Below, piece by piece: positions 1-6,892 of a DNA stretch of 9,509 bases. The number at the start of each line of letters is the position of its first letter. Position 1 is the first letter of the stretch. A program made the position numbers and the translations under genes. Source of the DNA: Comamonas sp. (GTDB taxonomy: Bacteria; Pseudomonadota; Gammaproteobacteria; Burkholderiales; Burkholderiaceae_C). The notes under the pieces were generated by a model that had not been told where the DNA came from, ran no database searches, and worked only from the letters and a program-made list of their open reading frames with translations. The DNA lies in contig JAFAIY010000320.1 of the NCBI GenBank assembly GCA_019236485.1, positions 1-9,509 on the forward strand, read 5' to 3'.

Positions 1-1226
1 ACGTGAAGATGCGCGACTACCGCTGGGGCATTTTCCTGAATCCTGCCGAGCAGGATCGCAGCATCCATTTCGGCGACCACAAGGGCGAGAAAGCCTGGCA
101 GGACGTGCCCGGCGAGCACCGCGCCAATCTGCGCCGCATCATCGTCACCCAGGGCGATACCGAGCCCGCCTCGGTGGAGCAACAGCGCCACCTGGGCCTG
201 ACCGCGCCTTCGCTGTACGACCTGCGCAATCTGTTCCAGGTCAATGTCGAGGAGGGCCGCCACCTGTGGGCCATGGTCTATCTGCTGCACAAGCATTTCG
301 GCCGCGACGGCCGCGAGGAGGCCGAGGCCCTGCTCGAGCGCCAGTCGGGCGACGAGAACAACCCGCGCATCCTGGGCGCCTTCAACGAGAAGACGCCCGA
401 CTGGCTGGCCTTCTTCATGTTCACCTATTTCACCGACCGCGACGGCAAGTTCCAGCTGGCCGCGCTGGCCGAAAGCGCCTTCGATCCACTGGCCCGCACC
501 ACCAAGTTCATGCTGACCGAGGAAGCCCACCATATGTTCGTGGGCGAATCGGGCGTCTCGCGCGTGCTGGCCCGCACCTGCCAGGTCATGAACGAGCTCA
601 GGACCGACGATGTGAACCGGCTGCGCGCGGCCGGCGTCATCGATCTGCCCACCATCCAGCGCTATCTGAACTTCCACTACAGCGTGACCATAGACCTGTT
701 CGGCGCCGACCAGTCCAGCAATGCTGCCACCTTCTACAGCTCGGGCCTCAAGGGCCGCTACGAGGAAGGCAAGCGCAGCGACGACCACGTGCTGCACGAT
801 CAACAGTACAAGGTGCTGGAAGTGGTGGACGGCCAGCTGCGCGAGAAGGAAGTGCCCATGCTCAACGCCTTGAACGAGGTGCTGCGCGACGACTACATCA
901 AGGACAGCAACGCCGGCGTGGGCCGCTGGAACAAGGTCATGGAAAAGGCCGGCATAGACTTCCGCCTCACGGTGCCGCACAAGGCCTTCAACCGCCAGAT
1001 CGGCGCGCTGGCCGGCGTGCGCATCAGCCCCGACGGCCGCCCCGTGAGCGAGCAGGAATGGGAGCTGCGCAAGAAGGAATGGCTGCCCAGCGACGAGGAC
1101 CGCGCCTTCGTGGCCTCGCTCATGGGCCAATGCCTGGAGCCGGGCAAGTTTGCGGGCTGGATTGCACCGCCTGTCATGGGCATCAATCGCCAGCCGGTCG
1201 ATTTCGAATATGTGCGCTTCAACTGA
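1..1226 (+). CDS. boxB: Benzoyl-CoA 2,3-epoxidase, oxygenase subunit BoxB (5'-truncated by window edge)
   Basis: BoxB is the diiron oxygenase of aerobic CoA-dependent benzoate breakdown. With BoxA it turns benzoyl-CoA, O2 and NADPH into 2,3-epoxybenzoyl-CoA in the cytoplasm. The first full codon is at 3 and 407 residues are visible. The family is about 473 long, so roughly 66-68 N-terminal residues lie upstream; the GTG at 3 is internal. Compared from memory with the Azoarcus evansii enzyme, the segments GDTEPASVEQQRHLG, NVEEGRHLWAM, LTEEAHHMFVGESG and the C-terminal QPVDFEYVRFN are nearly identical. By that alignment the diiron ligands are E54, E84, H87, D145, E174 and H177 (numbered from the codon at 3), all present. 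The stop is TGA at 1224-1226. boxA follows after 36 bp on the same strand, so the two are very probably co-transcribed. No defect is seen. Confidence 0.96.
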   Translation, partial: VKMRDYRWGIFLNPAEQDRSIHFGDHKGEKAWQDVPGEHRANLRRIIVTQGDTEPASVEQQRHLGLTAPSLYDLRNLFQVNVEEGRHLWAMVYLLHKHFGRDGREEAEALLERQSGDENNPRILGAFNEKTPDWLAFFMFTYFTDRDGKFQLAALAESAFDPLARTTKFMLTEEAHHMFVGESGVSRVLARTCQVMNELRTDDVNRLRAAGVIDLPTIQRYLNFHYSVTIDLFGADQSSNAATFYSSGLKGRYEEGKRSDDHVLHDQQYKVLEVVDGQLREKEVPMLNALNEVLRDDYIKDSNAGVGRWNKVMEKAGIDFRLTVPHKAFNRQIGALAGVRISPDGRPVSEQEWELRKKEWLPSDEDRAFVASLMGQCLEPGKFAGWIAPPVMGINRQPVDFEYVRFN

Positions 1227-1250
1227 TCGGGCCTGATGGCCGCGGACCAC

Positions 1251-1256
1251 GGGGAG
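1251..1256 (+). promoter_or_regulatory. Ribosome binding site fixing the boxA start
   Basis: GGGGAG stands 6 nt before the ATG at 1263. This favours that codon over the in-frame ATG at 1236 and gives a protein beginning [10 protein letters not shown], with the first cluster cysteine at residue 22. Confidence 0.75.
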
Positions 1257-1262
1257 AACAGC

Positions 1263-2567
1263 ATGACCACCGTCACCATGATTGAAAACGGCATCCTCAA
1301 CCAGCATCTGATCGATCCGGAAATCTGCATTCGCTGCAACACCTGCGAAGCCACCTGCCCGGTCGATGCCATCACGCATGACGACACCAACTATGTGGTC
1401 ATGGCCGACAAATGCCAGGGCTGCATGGACTGCATCTCCCCCTGCCCCACGGGCGCGATCGACAACTGGCGCAAGGTGCCGGCCCAGCAGGCCTATACGC
1501 TGGAGCAGCAATACGGCTGGGAAAGCCTGCCCGAAGAGCTGCCGGCCGAGCGCCTGGCCGCTGCGCAGCAGGAGCCCGCGGACCTGACCCAGGCCCAGGC
1601 CGTGATTGCCGCGGCAGCAATCGCTGCGAGCGCCGCCAGCGCCAGCAGCGCCACCACCGAGCCGGCCTTCAGGGCGGCCGCTTACGGAGCCACCGTGCCG
1701 CCCTGGTCCGCGGCCCACGCCTATACCAATCTCTACGGCCCCAAGAGCCCGGTCACGGCCAGCGTGACCGGCAATCTCAACTGCACGGAAGCAGGCTTCG
1801 ACAGCGAGACCCACCACATCGTGCTGGACTTCGGCGCCATGCCCTTCCCCGTGCTCGAAGGCCAGTCCATCGCCGTGATCCCGCCGGGCCTGGATGCCAA
1901 CGGCAAGCCCCATGTGGCGCGCCAGTACTCGGTGGCCAGCGCGCGCAACGGCGAGCGCCCCGGCTACAACAACGTGGCGCTGACGGTCAAGCGCGTCACC
2001 CAGGACCACGAGGGCCGGCCCGTGCGCGGCGTGGCCAGCAACTATCTGTGCGATCTGCAGGTCGGCGACAAGGTGCAGGTCATAGGCCCTTTCGGCAACT
2101 CCTTCCTCATGCCCAACCATCCGCGCTCGCACATCGTCATGATCTGCACCGGCACGGGCAGCGCCCCCATGCGCGCCATGACCGAATGGCGCCGGCGCCT
2201 GCGCAAGAGCGGCAAGTTCGACGGCGGCAAGCTCATGCTGTTCTTCGGCGCACGCACGCCCCAGGAGCTGCCCTACTTCGGCCCGCTGCAAAGCCTGCCC
2301 AAGGACTTCATGGACAACAATCTGGCCTTCTCGCGCGTGGCGGGCCAGCCGCGACGCTATGTGCAGGACGCGATCCGCGAACGCGCCGTGGACCTGGCCC
2401 GGCTGCTGGGCGACGACAACACCTACATCTATGTCTGCGGCCTCAAGAGCATGGAGGAAGGCGTGCTGCTGGCCCTGCGCGATGTGGCCCAGCAGGCGGG
2501 CCTGGGCTGGGACGAGCTGGGCTCAAAGCTCAAGCGCGAGGGACGGCTGCATCTGGAGACCTACTGA
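1263..2567 (+). CDS. boxA: Benzoyl-CoA 2,3-epoxidase, reductase subunit BoxA
   Basis: BoxA is the iron-sulfur flavoprotein that takes electrons from NADPH and passes them to BoxB. I start at 1263 (434 aa), where GGGGAG lies 6 nt upstream; the in-frame ATG at 1236 has no comparable site. The N-terminus carries two 4Fe-4S clusters: C22-x2-C25-x2-C28-x3-C32-P and C51-x2-C54-x2-C57-x3-C61-P. An Ala/Ser-rich linker spans about 111-148. The rest is a ferredoxin-NADP reductase module: FAD motif R220-Q-Y-S223, GVASNYL at 257-263, NADPH-binding [14 protein letters not shown] segment near 295-304, and CGLKSMEEG at 392-400. All expected cofactor motifs are present. Its TGA overlaps the stop of the opposing racemase gene by 7 bp, so no intergenic terminator can separate them. 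Confidence 0.96.
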   Translation: MTTVTMIENGILNQHLIDPEICIRCNTCEATCPVDAITHDDTNYVVMADKCQGCMDCISPCPTGAIDNWRKVPAQQAYTLEQQYGWESLPEELPAERLAAAQQEPADLTQAQAVIAAAAIAASAASASSATTEPAFRAAAYGATVPPWSAAHAYTNLYGPKSPVTASVTGNLNCTEAGFDSETHHIVLDFGAMPFPVLEGQSIAVIPPGLDANGKPHVARQYSVASARNGERPGYNNVALTVKRVTQDHEGRPVRGVASNYLCDLQVGDKVQVIGPFGNSFLMPNHPRSHIVMICTGTGSAPMRAMTEWRRRLRKSGKFDGGKLMLFFGARTPQELPYFGPLQSLPKDFMDNNLAFSRVAGQPRRYVQDAIRERAVDLARLLGDDNTYIYVCGLKSMEEGVLLALRDVAQQAGLGWDELGSKLKREGRLHLETY

Positions 2568-3328
2568 AGCCCATAGGCATCGCGGGCCAGGGCCTGGGCG
2601 AGTATCCATGCCGGATCGACCAGCTCGGCGTCGCGCGCCTGCGGCGCCAGCGGCAGCGCCAGCGGGATCTCGGTGCAGCCCATGATGACCGGCACCCGGC
2701 CATGGCGCCGCAGCAGCGGCTCCAGCACCTCGCCAAAGCACTGCGCAGCCAGCGCCATATCGCCCTGCTTGACGCCCTCGTAAATGCCCTGCATGAGCCG
2801 TGCACGGCCGCCCTCCTCGGGTCGCAGCGCAGCCATGCCGCACTCGGCCAGGGCCGTGTCGTAAAGACCGCTGTCATAGGTGCCTGCCGTGGCCAGCACG
2901 ATGGCCTGGCGCGCGCCGCCGGCCTGCAGATGCAGCGCGGCCTGGCGCGCGATATGCAGCACGTGCAGCTGCGGAAAAAACGCCTGCAACTGGCCATGCC
3001 AGGCATGGGCGGTGTTGCAGGCCAGGGCCACGCTGCGCACGCCCAGCGCCGCCATGCGGCCCAGACCCTGCAGCAGATGCTGGGCCGGACCTGTGGGCGA
3101 TTGGGGGTCGCTGCGCAGCGCCAGGCTGCGGTCGGGCATGGGCAGCTGCACCAGCCAGTGCTCGGGATAGGCCTGGTCATGTACGGGCTGACCCTGCTCC
3201 CGCAGCTGCTCCGTGCAGGCCTGCACGAACAGGCGCACGAAATCGGCACCGGCCGCAGGCCCCATGCCGCCCAGAATGCCCACGGCGCTCGGGGGCTGCC
3301 ACTGCGTGGACAGTTTCACTTCCGTCAT
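2561..3328 (-). CDS. Aspartate/glutamate racemase family protein (PLP-independent, RacD/YgeA type)
   Basis: A 255-residue cytoplasmic protein of the Asp/Glu/hydantoin racemase superfamily, which uses two cysteines as acid and base to invert the alpha carbon without PLP. Visible motifs, numbered from the chosen start, are the glycine-rich GILGGMGP at 17-24, the first catalytic loop ACNTAH with C104, [13 protein letters not shown] at 145-157, and the second catalytic loop MGCTEIPL with C218. Both cysteines are present, so it should be active. The substrate cannot be read from sequence: aspartate, glutamate or several amino acids are possible, as for E. coli YgeA. I prefer the ATG at 3326-3328; a longer start at 3359-3361 adds 11 residues but has no obvious ribosome site, and the site at 3328 is weak too. 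It lies downstream of the GltI-like gene on the same strand, separated by a hairpin repeat, and faces boxA tail to tail. Confidence 0.88.
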   Translation of the reverse strand: MTEVKLSTQWQPPSAVGILGGMGPAAGADFVRLFVQACTEQLREQGQPVHDQAYPEHWLVQLPMPDRSLALRSDPQSPTGPAQHLLQGLGRMAALGVRSVALACNTAHAWHGQLQAFFPQLHVLHIARQAALHLQAGGARQAIVLATAGTYDSGLYDTALAECGMAALRPEEGGRARLMQGIYEGVKQGDMALAAQCFGEVLEPLLRRHGRVPVIMGCTEIPLALPLAPQARDAELVDPAWILAQALARDAYGLQ

Positions 3329-3371
3329 ATCACTATCTCTGTCATTCAAGGCACTACGCATGAAACCGGCA

Positions 3372-3476
3372 CGCCCCAAGCAAGGGACACCGAGCAAGGG
3401 CCTAAGCCGGCCGCGCCGCCCCGCAGCGAGGGTGTCGTCCCCCTTTAGGGGGAAGGCGCAAAGCGCCTCAGGGGGT
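3372..3476 (-). repeat. Dispersed hairpin repeat, copy 1 (after the binding-protein gene)
   Basis: This copy begins 6 bp past the stop of the GltI-like gene. On the plus strand it holds CCGAGCAAG (3390-3398), GCGAGGG-T-GTCGTCCCCCT (3426-3444), and two adjacent hairpins: CCCCCT/AGGGGG (3439-3444 with 3447-3452) and AGGCGC/GCGCCT (3454-3459 with 3463-3468). It ends in CTCAGGGGGT (3467-3476). The same blocks in the same order recur at 5888-5972. There is no T-tract after either hairpin in either direction, so it is not a textbook intrinsic terminator, although its place after a stop codon suggests a 3'-end role. I recall similar sequences as common in Comamonadaceae genomes. The outer limits are approximate. 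Confidence 0.8.
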
Positions 3477-3482
3477 ACCCAT

Positions 3483-4364
3483 CTAAAACGCCGGCTTGTC
3501 GCTCAAGTCCTGCAGATTGCGCTGCAGCTGCTCGCTCATGGGCAGGCCCAGGGCCACATTCCTCGGCGCGATGGGCTGCATAAACCATTTGTCATAGAGC
3601 TTGGCAAACGCGCCCGACTTCATCATGTCGCCGATCACGCCGTCGACCAGTTGCTTGAACTGCGGATCGTCCTTGCGCAGCATGCAGGCATAGGGCTCGA
3701 CCTGCAGCGAATCGGCCACGACCTCGAAGTCCTTGGGATTCTTGGCCGTGGGGATCAGGCCATAGAGCAGGATGTCGTCCATGCCGAAGGCCGCGGCGCG
3801 GTCGTTCTCGACCAGCAGAAAGCCATCGGCATGGTCCTTGGCCATGACGATGTTCATGCCCCAGCCCTTTTCGGCATTGGCCTTGCGCAGCACCTGCAGA
3901 TTGGTCGTTCCCGTGGTGATGGACACGGTCTTGTCCTTGAGGTCGGCGTAGTTCTTGATGCCCGAACTCTTCTTCACCAGCAGCCGCGTGCCCGTATAGA
4001 AATGGTTGATAGCAAACGCCACCTCCTTGCCGCGCACGCTGTTGTTGGTGGTCGAGCCGCACTCGAGATCGATGTTGCCGTTGCTCAGCAGCGGCATGCG
4101 GTTCTGCGAGGTCACGGCCTGCCACTGCACCTTGAGATCGGGCCGGTTCAGGCTCTTCTTCACGGCCTCGGCCACGGCCTGGGAGATCTCCACCGTCATG
4201 CCGACGGGCTTGCCGTTGTCCAGGTAGCTGAAGGGCACGGAGGACTCGCGGTAAGCCAGGATGATGCGGCCGCTTTCGCGCACCTTGGCCAGCGTGTCGG
4301 CCTGTGCGCCGCTCAGACAGCCCAGCCCCAGGGCCAGGTACAGCAGTCGGGTGTGAAGTTGCAT
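3483..4364 (-). CDS. GltI-like glutamate/aspartate ABC transporter substrate-binding protein
   Basis: A periplasmic solute-binding protein of family 3 (SBP_bac_3), 293 aa, close in length and sequence to E. coli GltI (about 302 aa). The signal peptide is residues 1-22, with a hydrophobic core LLYLALGLGCLSG and likely cleavage AQA|D. Segments shared with GltI (recalled, not searched) are YRESSVPFSY at 38-47, TSQNRMPLL at 85-93, ECGSTTNN at 101-108, TTGTTN at 150-155, AFGMDDILL at 192-200 and CMLRKDDPQFK at 227-237. C102 and C227 could form the disulfide expected for such proteins. I start at 4364 because GAGGAG lies 7 nt upstream and the signal peptide begins there; the upstream open frame reads as non-coding. 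No permease or ATPase gene is adjacent within the window, so it is either an orphan or serves a transporter elsewhere. Acidic amino acids are the likely ligand; exact specificity and D/L preference are unknown. Confidence 0.92.
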   Translation of the reverse strand: MQLHTRLLYLALGLGCLSGAQADTLAKVRESGRIILAYRESSVPFSYLDNGKPVGMTVEISQAVAEAVKKSLNRPDLKVQWQAVTSQNRMPLLSNGNIDLECGSTTNNSVRGKEVAFAINHFYTGTRLLVKKSSGIKNYADLKDKTVSITTGTTNLQVLRKANAEKGWGMNIVMAKDHADGFLLVENDRAAAFGMDDILLYGLIPTAKNPKDFEVVADSLQVEPYACMLRKDDPQFKQLVDGVIGDMMKSGAFAKLYDKWFMQPIAPRNVALGLPMSEQLQRNLQDLSDKPAF

Positions 4365-4371
4365 GCTTGGT

Positions 4372-4377
4372 CTCCTC
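4372..4377 (-). promoter_or_regulatory. Ribosome binding site fixing the GltI-like start
   Basis: On the minus strand GAGGAG ends 7 nt before the ATG at 4362-4364. It removes an 84-residue upstream extension of the open frame and places the signal peptide at the N-terminus. Confidence 0.75.
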
Positions 4378-4574
4378 GTCGTTGGTAGATGTGCGGCCAG
4401 TGTAGGAATGAAGGCCGCATTTGCGGAATGACAATATCGAGCCCATCCATGCTTGCCGTTTATGGGTTGGCCCTCACCCACTCTGCGGCGGTCGCCGGCC
4501 ATAACCGGCATGCATACCCCATGTGCCAAATGCCATGGCTGGGCGCGCCGCGCCGCGCCTACAGTGCGCTGCAT

Positions 4575-4578
4575 GGAG
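4575..4578 (+). promoter_or_regulatory. Ribosome binding site supporting the DadA-like start
   Basis: GGAG lies 9 nt before the ATG at 4588. It overlaps the alternative ATG at 4573, which itself has no upstream purine-rich site. Confidence 0.6.
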
Positions 4579-4587
4579 AAACGATCA

Positions 4588-5808
4588 ATGCATGTCTGCA
4601 TCGTGGGCGCCGGCATCGTCGGCCTGGCAACGGCCTATGCGCTGCAGCGGGCCGGCCACCGCATCACCGTGCTGGAGCGCGCACCGGAACCGGCCGCCGG
4701 CGCCAGTGGCGGCAACGGCGCGCAGCTCAGCTATTCCTATGTGCAACCGCTGGCCGATCCCGGCATCTGGAAGATGCTGCCCGGGTTGCTGCTCGAAAAG
4801 GACTCGCCGCTGGCCTTCCGCCTGCGTGCCGACCCCGCCCAATGGGCCTGGGGACTGCGCTTTCTGGGCGCCTGCAGCACACAGGCCTCGAACCGCGGAA
4901 CCCGGGCCCTGCTGACCCTGGCCGCCGAAAGCCGCCAGGCTTTCGAGGCCATGCAGGCCGCCGAAACGCTGGCCTGCGACCTGCACACACCCGGCAAGCT
5001 GGTGCTGTTTCCCACGCAGCAGGGACTGGATGCGGCGGCCCGCCAGGTGGCGCTGCAGGCCGGCCTGGGCGGCGCACGACAGCAGGTCGTCGGTGCCTCC
5101 GAGGCGGTGCGCATAGAGCCCGCACTGGCCGGCTATGCGCAGCGCATCGCGGGCGCCGTGCACACGCCAAGCGAAAGCGCGGCCGACTGCCGGGCGCTGT
5201 GCGCCCAGCTGGCCACGCTGCTGGCCGCGCGCGGCGCCGAACTGCACTACGGCACGGAGCTCCAGGGCTTCGAGCGCCAGGGCGACGCCATCGCGGGCCT
5301 GCGCAGCACCGCAGGAGCACTGCAGGCCGACCACTATGTGCTGGCCAGCGGCTGGGAAAGCGCGCTCCATGCGCGCCAGCTGGGCCTGCGCATTCCCGTC
5401 TATCCGCTCAAGGGCTACAGCATCACCGTGGACGCTGCTGCCACGCCCCATGCGGCGCCGCAGGTCAGCGTGACCGATACCGCGCGCAAGGTGGTCTTTG
5501 CGCGCCTGGGCCAGCGCCTGCGCGTGGCCGGCATGGTGGAGATCCTGGGCCGCGACACGCGCATAGACCCGCGCCGCATAGAGAGTCTGCGCCGTTCCAC
5601 GCAGGAGGTCTTTGCCGGCCTGCCGCTGGACGGCGCACTGCAGCCCTGGAGCGGCATGCGCCCGGCCACGCCCACGGGCCTGCCCATCACGGGCCGCCAG
5701 CGCGGCGGCCCGCGCAATCTATGGCTGCAGACCGGCCACGGCGCGCTGGGGCTGACGCTGGCCTTCGGCTCGGCGAAGCGCCTCGCAGCGCAGATGCAGC
5801 AAGCCTGA
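4588..5808 (+). CDS. FAD-dependent D-amino-acid dehydrogenase/oxidase (DadA-like, DAO family)
   Basis: A 406-residue flavoprotein of the DAO superfamily (PF01266), similar in plan to D-amino-acid dehydrogenase DadA (432 aa in E. coli), which oxidises D-amino acids to 2-oxo acids and ammonia and feeds the respiratory chain. The N-terminus is a Rossmann FAD site, GAGIVG at 7-12, with E30 at the end of strand two. Later signatures are the YPLKGYSIT segment at 272-280, WSGMRPATPTGLP at 354-366 and the flavin-contacting GHGALGLTLAFGSA at 383-396. The start at 4588 has GGAG 9 nt upstream and puts the FAD motif at the very N-terminus as usual; the ATG at 4573 lacks a site. There is no signal peptide. 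It diverges from the GltI-like gene, consistent with amino-acid use. Substrate is unproven: glycine, sarcosine or another amine oxidase role remains possible, but the KGYS segment favours DadA. Confidence 0.88.
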   Translation: MHVCIVGAGIVGLATAYALQRAGHRITVLERAPEPAAGASGGNGAQLSYSYVQPLADPGIWKMLPGLLLEKDSPLAFRLRADPAQWAWGLRFLGACSTQASNRGTRALLTLAAESRQAFEAMQAAETLACDLHTPGKLVLFPTQQGLDAAARQVALQAGLGGARQQVVGASEAVRIEPALAGYAQRIAGAVHTPSESAADCRALCAQLATLLAARGAELHYGTELQGFERQGDAIAGLRSTAGALQADHYVLASGWESALHARQLGLRIPVYPLKGYSITVDAAATPHAAPQVSVTDTARKVVFARLGQRLRVAGMVEILGRDTRIDPRRIESLRRSTQEVFAGLPLDGALQPWSGMRPATPTGLPITGRQRGGPRNLWLQTGHGALGLTLAFGSAKRLAAQMQQA

Positions 5809-5873
5809 GCGGATTCTTGGCTTCCGCCCCTCACCACCTCGAGCACCACTCACGACGCCCGAAACTGGCTCGC

Positions 5874-5974
5874 CCACCCCGGAGACGCCGAGCAAGAGCC
5901 GCCTCGCCGCGAGGGCGTCGTCCCCCTCCCGCGAAGCGAGAGAGGGGGAAGCTGCGCAGCAGCTCAGGGGGTGC
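5874..5974 (-). repeat. Dispersed hairpin repeat, copy 2 (overlaps the lysR stop codon)
   Basis: The same block order as copy 1: CCGAGCAAG (5888-5896), GCGAGGG-C-GTCGTCCCCCT (5909-5927, 18 of 19 bases as in copy 1), AGGGGGAAG (5943-5951) and CTCAGGGGGT (5963-5972). Hairpins are CCCCCTC/GAGGGGG (5922-5928 with 5942-5948, with a small CGC/GCG stem in the loop) and AGCTGC/GCAGCT (5950-5955 with 5959-5964). The second stem differs from AGGCGC/GCGCCT of copy 1 on both arms but still pairs perfectly. It fills most of the space between the convergent DadA-like and lysR genes; 5809-5873 holds nothing else I can identify. No T-tract is present. Confidence 0.8.
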
Positions 5975-6872
5975 CTAAAAGCTCCCGCAAGGCCTTGCGC
6001 ATCTCCTCGGTCATGGCGCGCGCCAGCACCGAGCCTGGGCGCTGGGGCAGGCTCAGCGCATTCACGCCCACGGTGATGCGCGGCAGCAGCGGCAGCACAT
6101 GGACCTTGCTCCGGTCGGCCGCCAGGGCCGTGCAGCCGTCCATGATGGCCACGCCCAGGCCGTATTCGGCCATGGACAGCGCCGCATGGTAGGTCTGCAC
6201 CGTGACCATGGGCGACAGGCCCACGCCGTGCTCGCGGCAGGCCTGGCCCAGGCGCATCCCCAGGGGATCTTGGGCATCGAGCGCGACCACGGGCAGCTCG
6301 GCCAGGTCCTTGAGCTCCATGCCTTCCCGACGCACGCGCGAGGGCGGCAGCAGGCCCTTGGGCAGCACGCAGAACATGTCGACCTCGGCCAGCAGCTCAT
6401 GCTCGAGCGCGGGCTGGCCCGCGGAGCTGATGACAAAGCCCACGTCCGCCTCCTGCAGCAGCAGGGCCGACACCACCTGGGGCGTGTGCAGCGCCTGTAC
6501 ATGGACCTGGACCCGGGGATGGCGACGCCTGAAGCCCGCCATGGCGCGCGGCAGCACTTCGCGGCTGAGGGCGAACACGGTCAGCACGTTCAGCCGGTCC
6601 ACCGCTTGGCCATGGCGCAGATTGGCGGCCAGGCGCTGCACCTCGTCGAGCTGCTCGAACAGCCGCTCGATATGGGGGAACAGCGCCAGCGCCTCATTGG
6701 TCGGCGTGAGCCGGCCGCGCGCGCGCTGGAACAGCGCAAAACCCAGCTGCAGCTCCGCATGCTGCAGGGTGCGGCTGACGGCGGGCTGGGTGATGTTGAT
6801 GAGCCGCGCGGCAGCGCTGACGCTGCCGGTCTGCATCACGGCGTTGAAGACCTCGATATGGCGCAGGCGCAT
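5964..6872 (-). CDS. LysR-type transcriptional regulator
   Basis: A 302-residue LysR-family regulator of usual length. Residues 1-60 form the winged helix-turn-helix (MRLRHIEVFNAVMQTGSVSAAARL, then ITQPAVSRTLQHAELQLGFALFQR), with the characteristic SxSAAAxxxxxxQPAVSRxLxxLE-like pattern. Residues from about 90 to 300 are the periplasmic-binding-protein-like effector domain. TGAGGA at 6879-6884 (minus) lies 6 nt before the start. It is 20 bp downstream of the cobalamin adenosyltransferase gene on the same strand and is probably co-transcribed with it. It is convergent, not divergent, with the DadA-like gene, so its target cannot be read from the usual LysR arrangement; self-regulation or control of the DadA-like and GltI-like pair are both possible. 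The last codons and stop (G-T-P-TGA) lie inside repeat copy 2. Effector unknown. Confidence 0.95.
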   Translation of the reverse strand: MRLRHIEVFNAVMQTGSVSAAARLINITQPAVSRTLQHAELQLGFALFQRARGRLTPTNEALALFPHIERLFEQLDEVQRLAANLRHGQAVDRLNVLTVFALSREVLPRAMAGFRRRHPRVQVHVQALHTPQVVSALLLQEADVGFVISSAGQPALEHELLAEVDMFCVLPKGLLPPSRVRREGMELKDLAELPVVALDAQDPLGMRLGQACREHGVGLSPMVTVQTYHAALSMAEYGLGVAIMDGCTALAADRSKVHVLPLLPRITVGVNALSLPQRPGSVLARAMTEEMRKALRELLGTP

Positions 6873-6892
6873 GCGCAGTCCTCAGAACCGGC

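Larger units (their letters stand above)
4365..4587. promoter_or_regulatory. Divergent control region between binding-protein and dehydrogenase genes
   Basis: A 223-bp non-coding stretch that must hold the promoters for both divergent genes. Two short inverted repeats stand out: CCGCA-TT-TGCGG at 4415-4426, about 50 bp before the binding-protein start, and GCCGG-N6-CCGGC at 4494-4509, about 80 bp before the dehydrogenase start. Either could be an operator. I could not place convincing -35/-10 pairs for either direction. A TGGCAC at 4523-4528 (minus) lacks a properly spaced -12 element. Confidence 0.5.

Noticed and set aside
3..5. GTG as the start codon of boxB
   Set aside because: Family length and the conserved sequence right after it show that the gene continues upstream of the window.
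1412..3448. A 678-codon open frame on the plus strand across boxA and the racemase gene
   Set aside because: It is an Arg/Gly/Pro-rich shadow produced by high G+C. It overlaps two well-recognised genes in other frames and matches no family I know.
3213..4388. A 391-codon plus-strand open frame opposite the GltI-like gene
   Set aside because: Antisense shadow. The minus-strand frame has a signal peptide, ribosome site and clear family motifs.
4365..4616. Upstream 84-codon extension of the GltI-like frame
   Set aside because: It would bury the signal peptide inside the protein and crosses the divergent promoter region; a strong ribosome site precedes the ATG at 4364.
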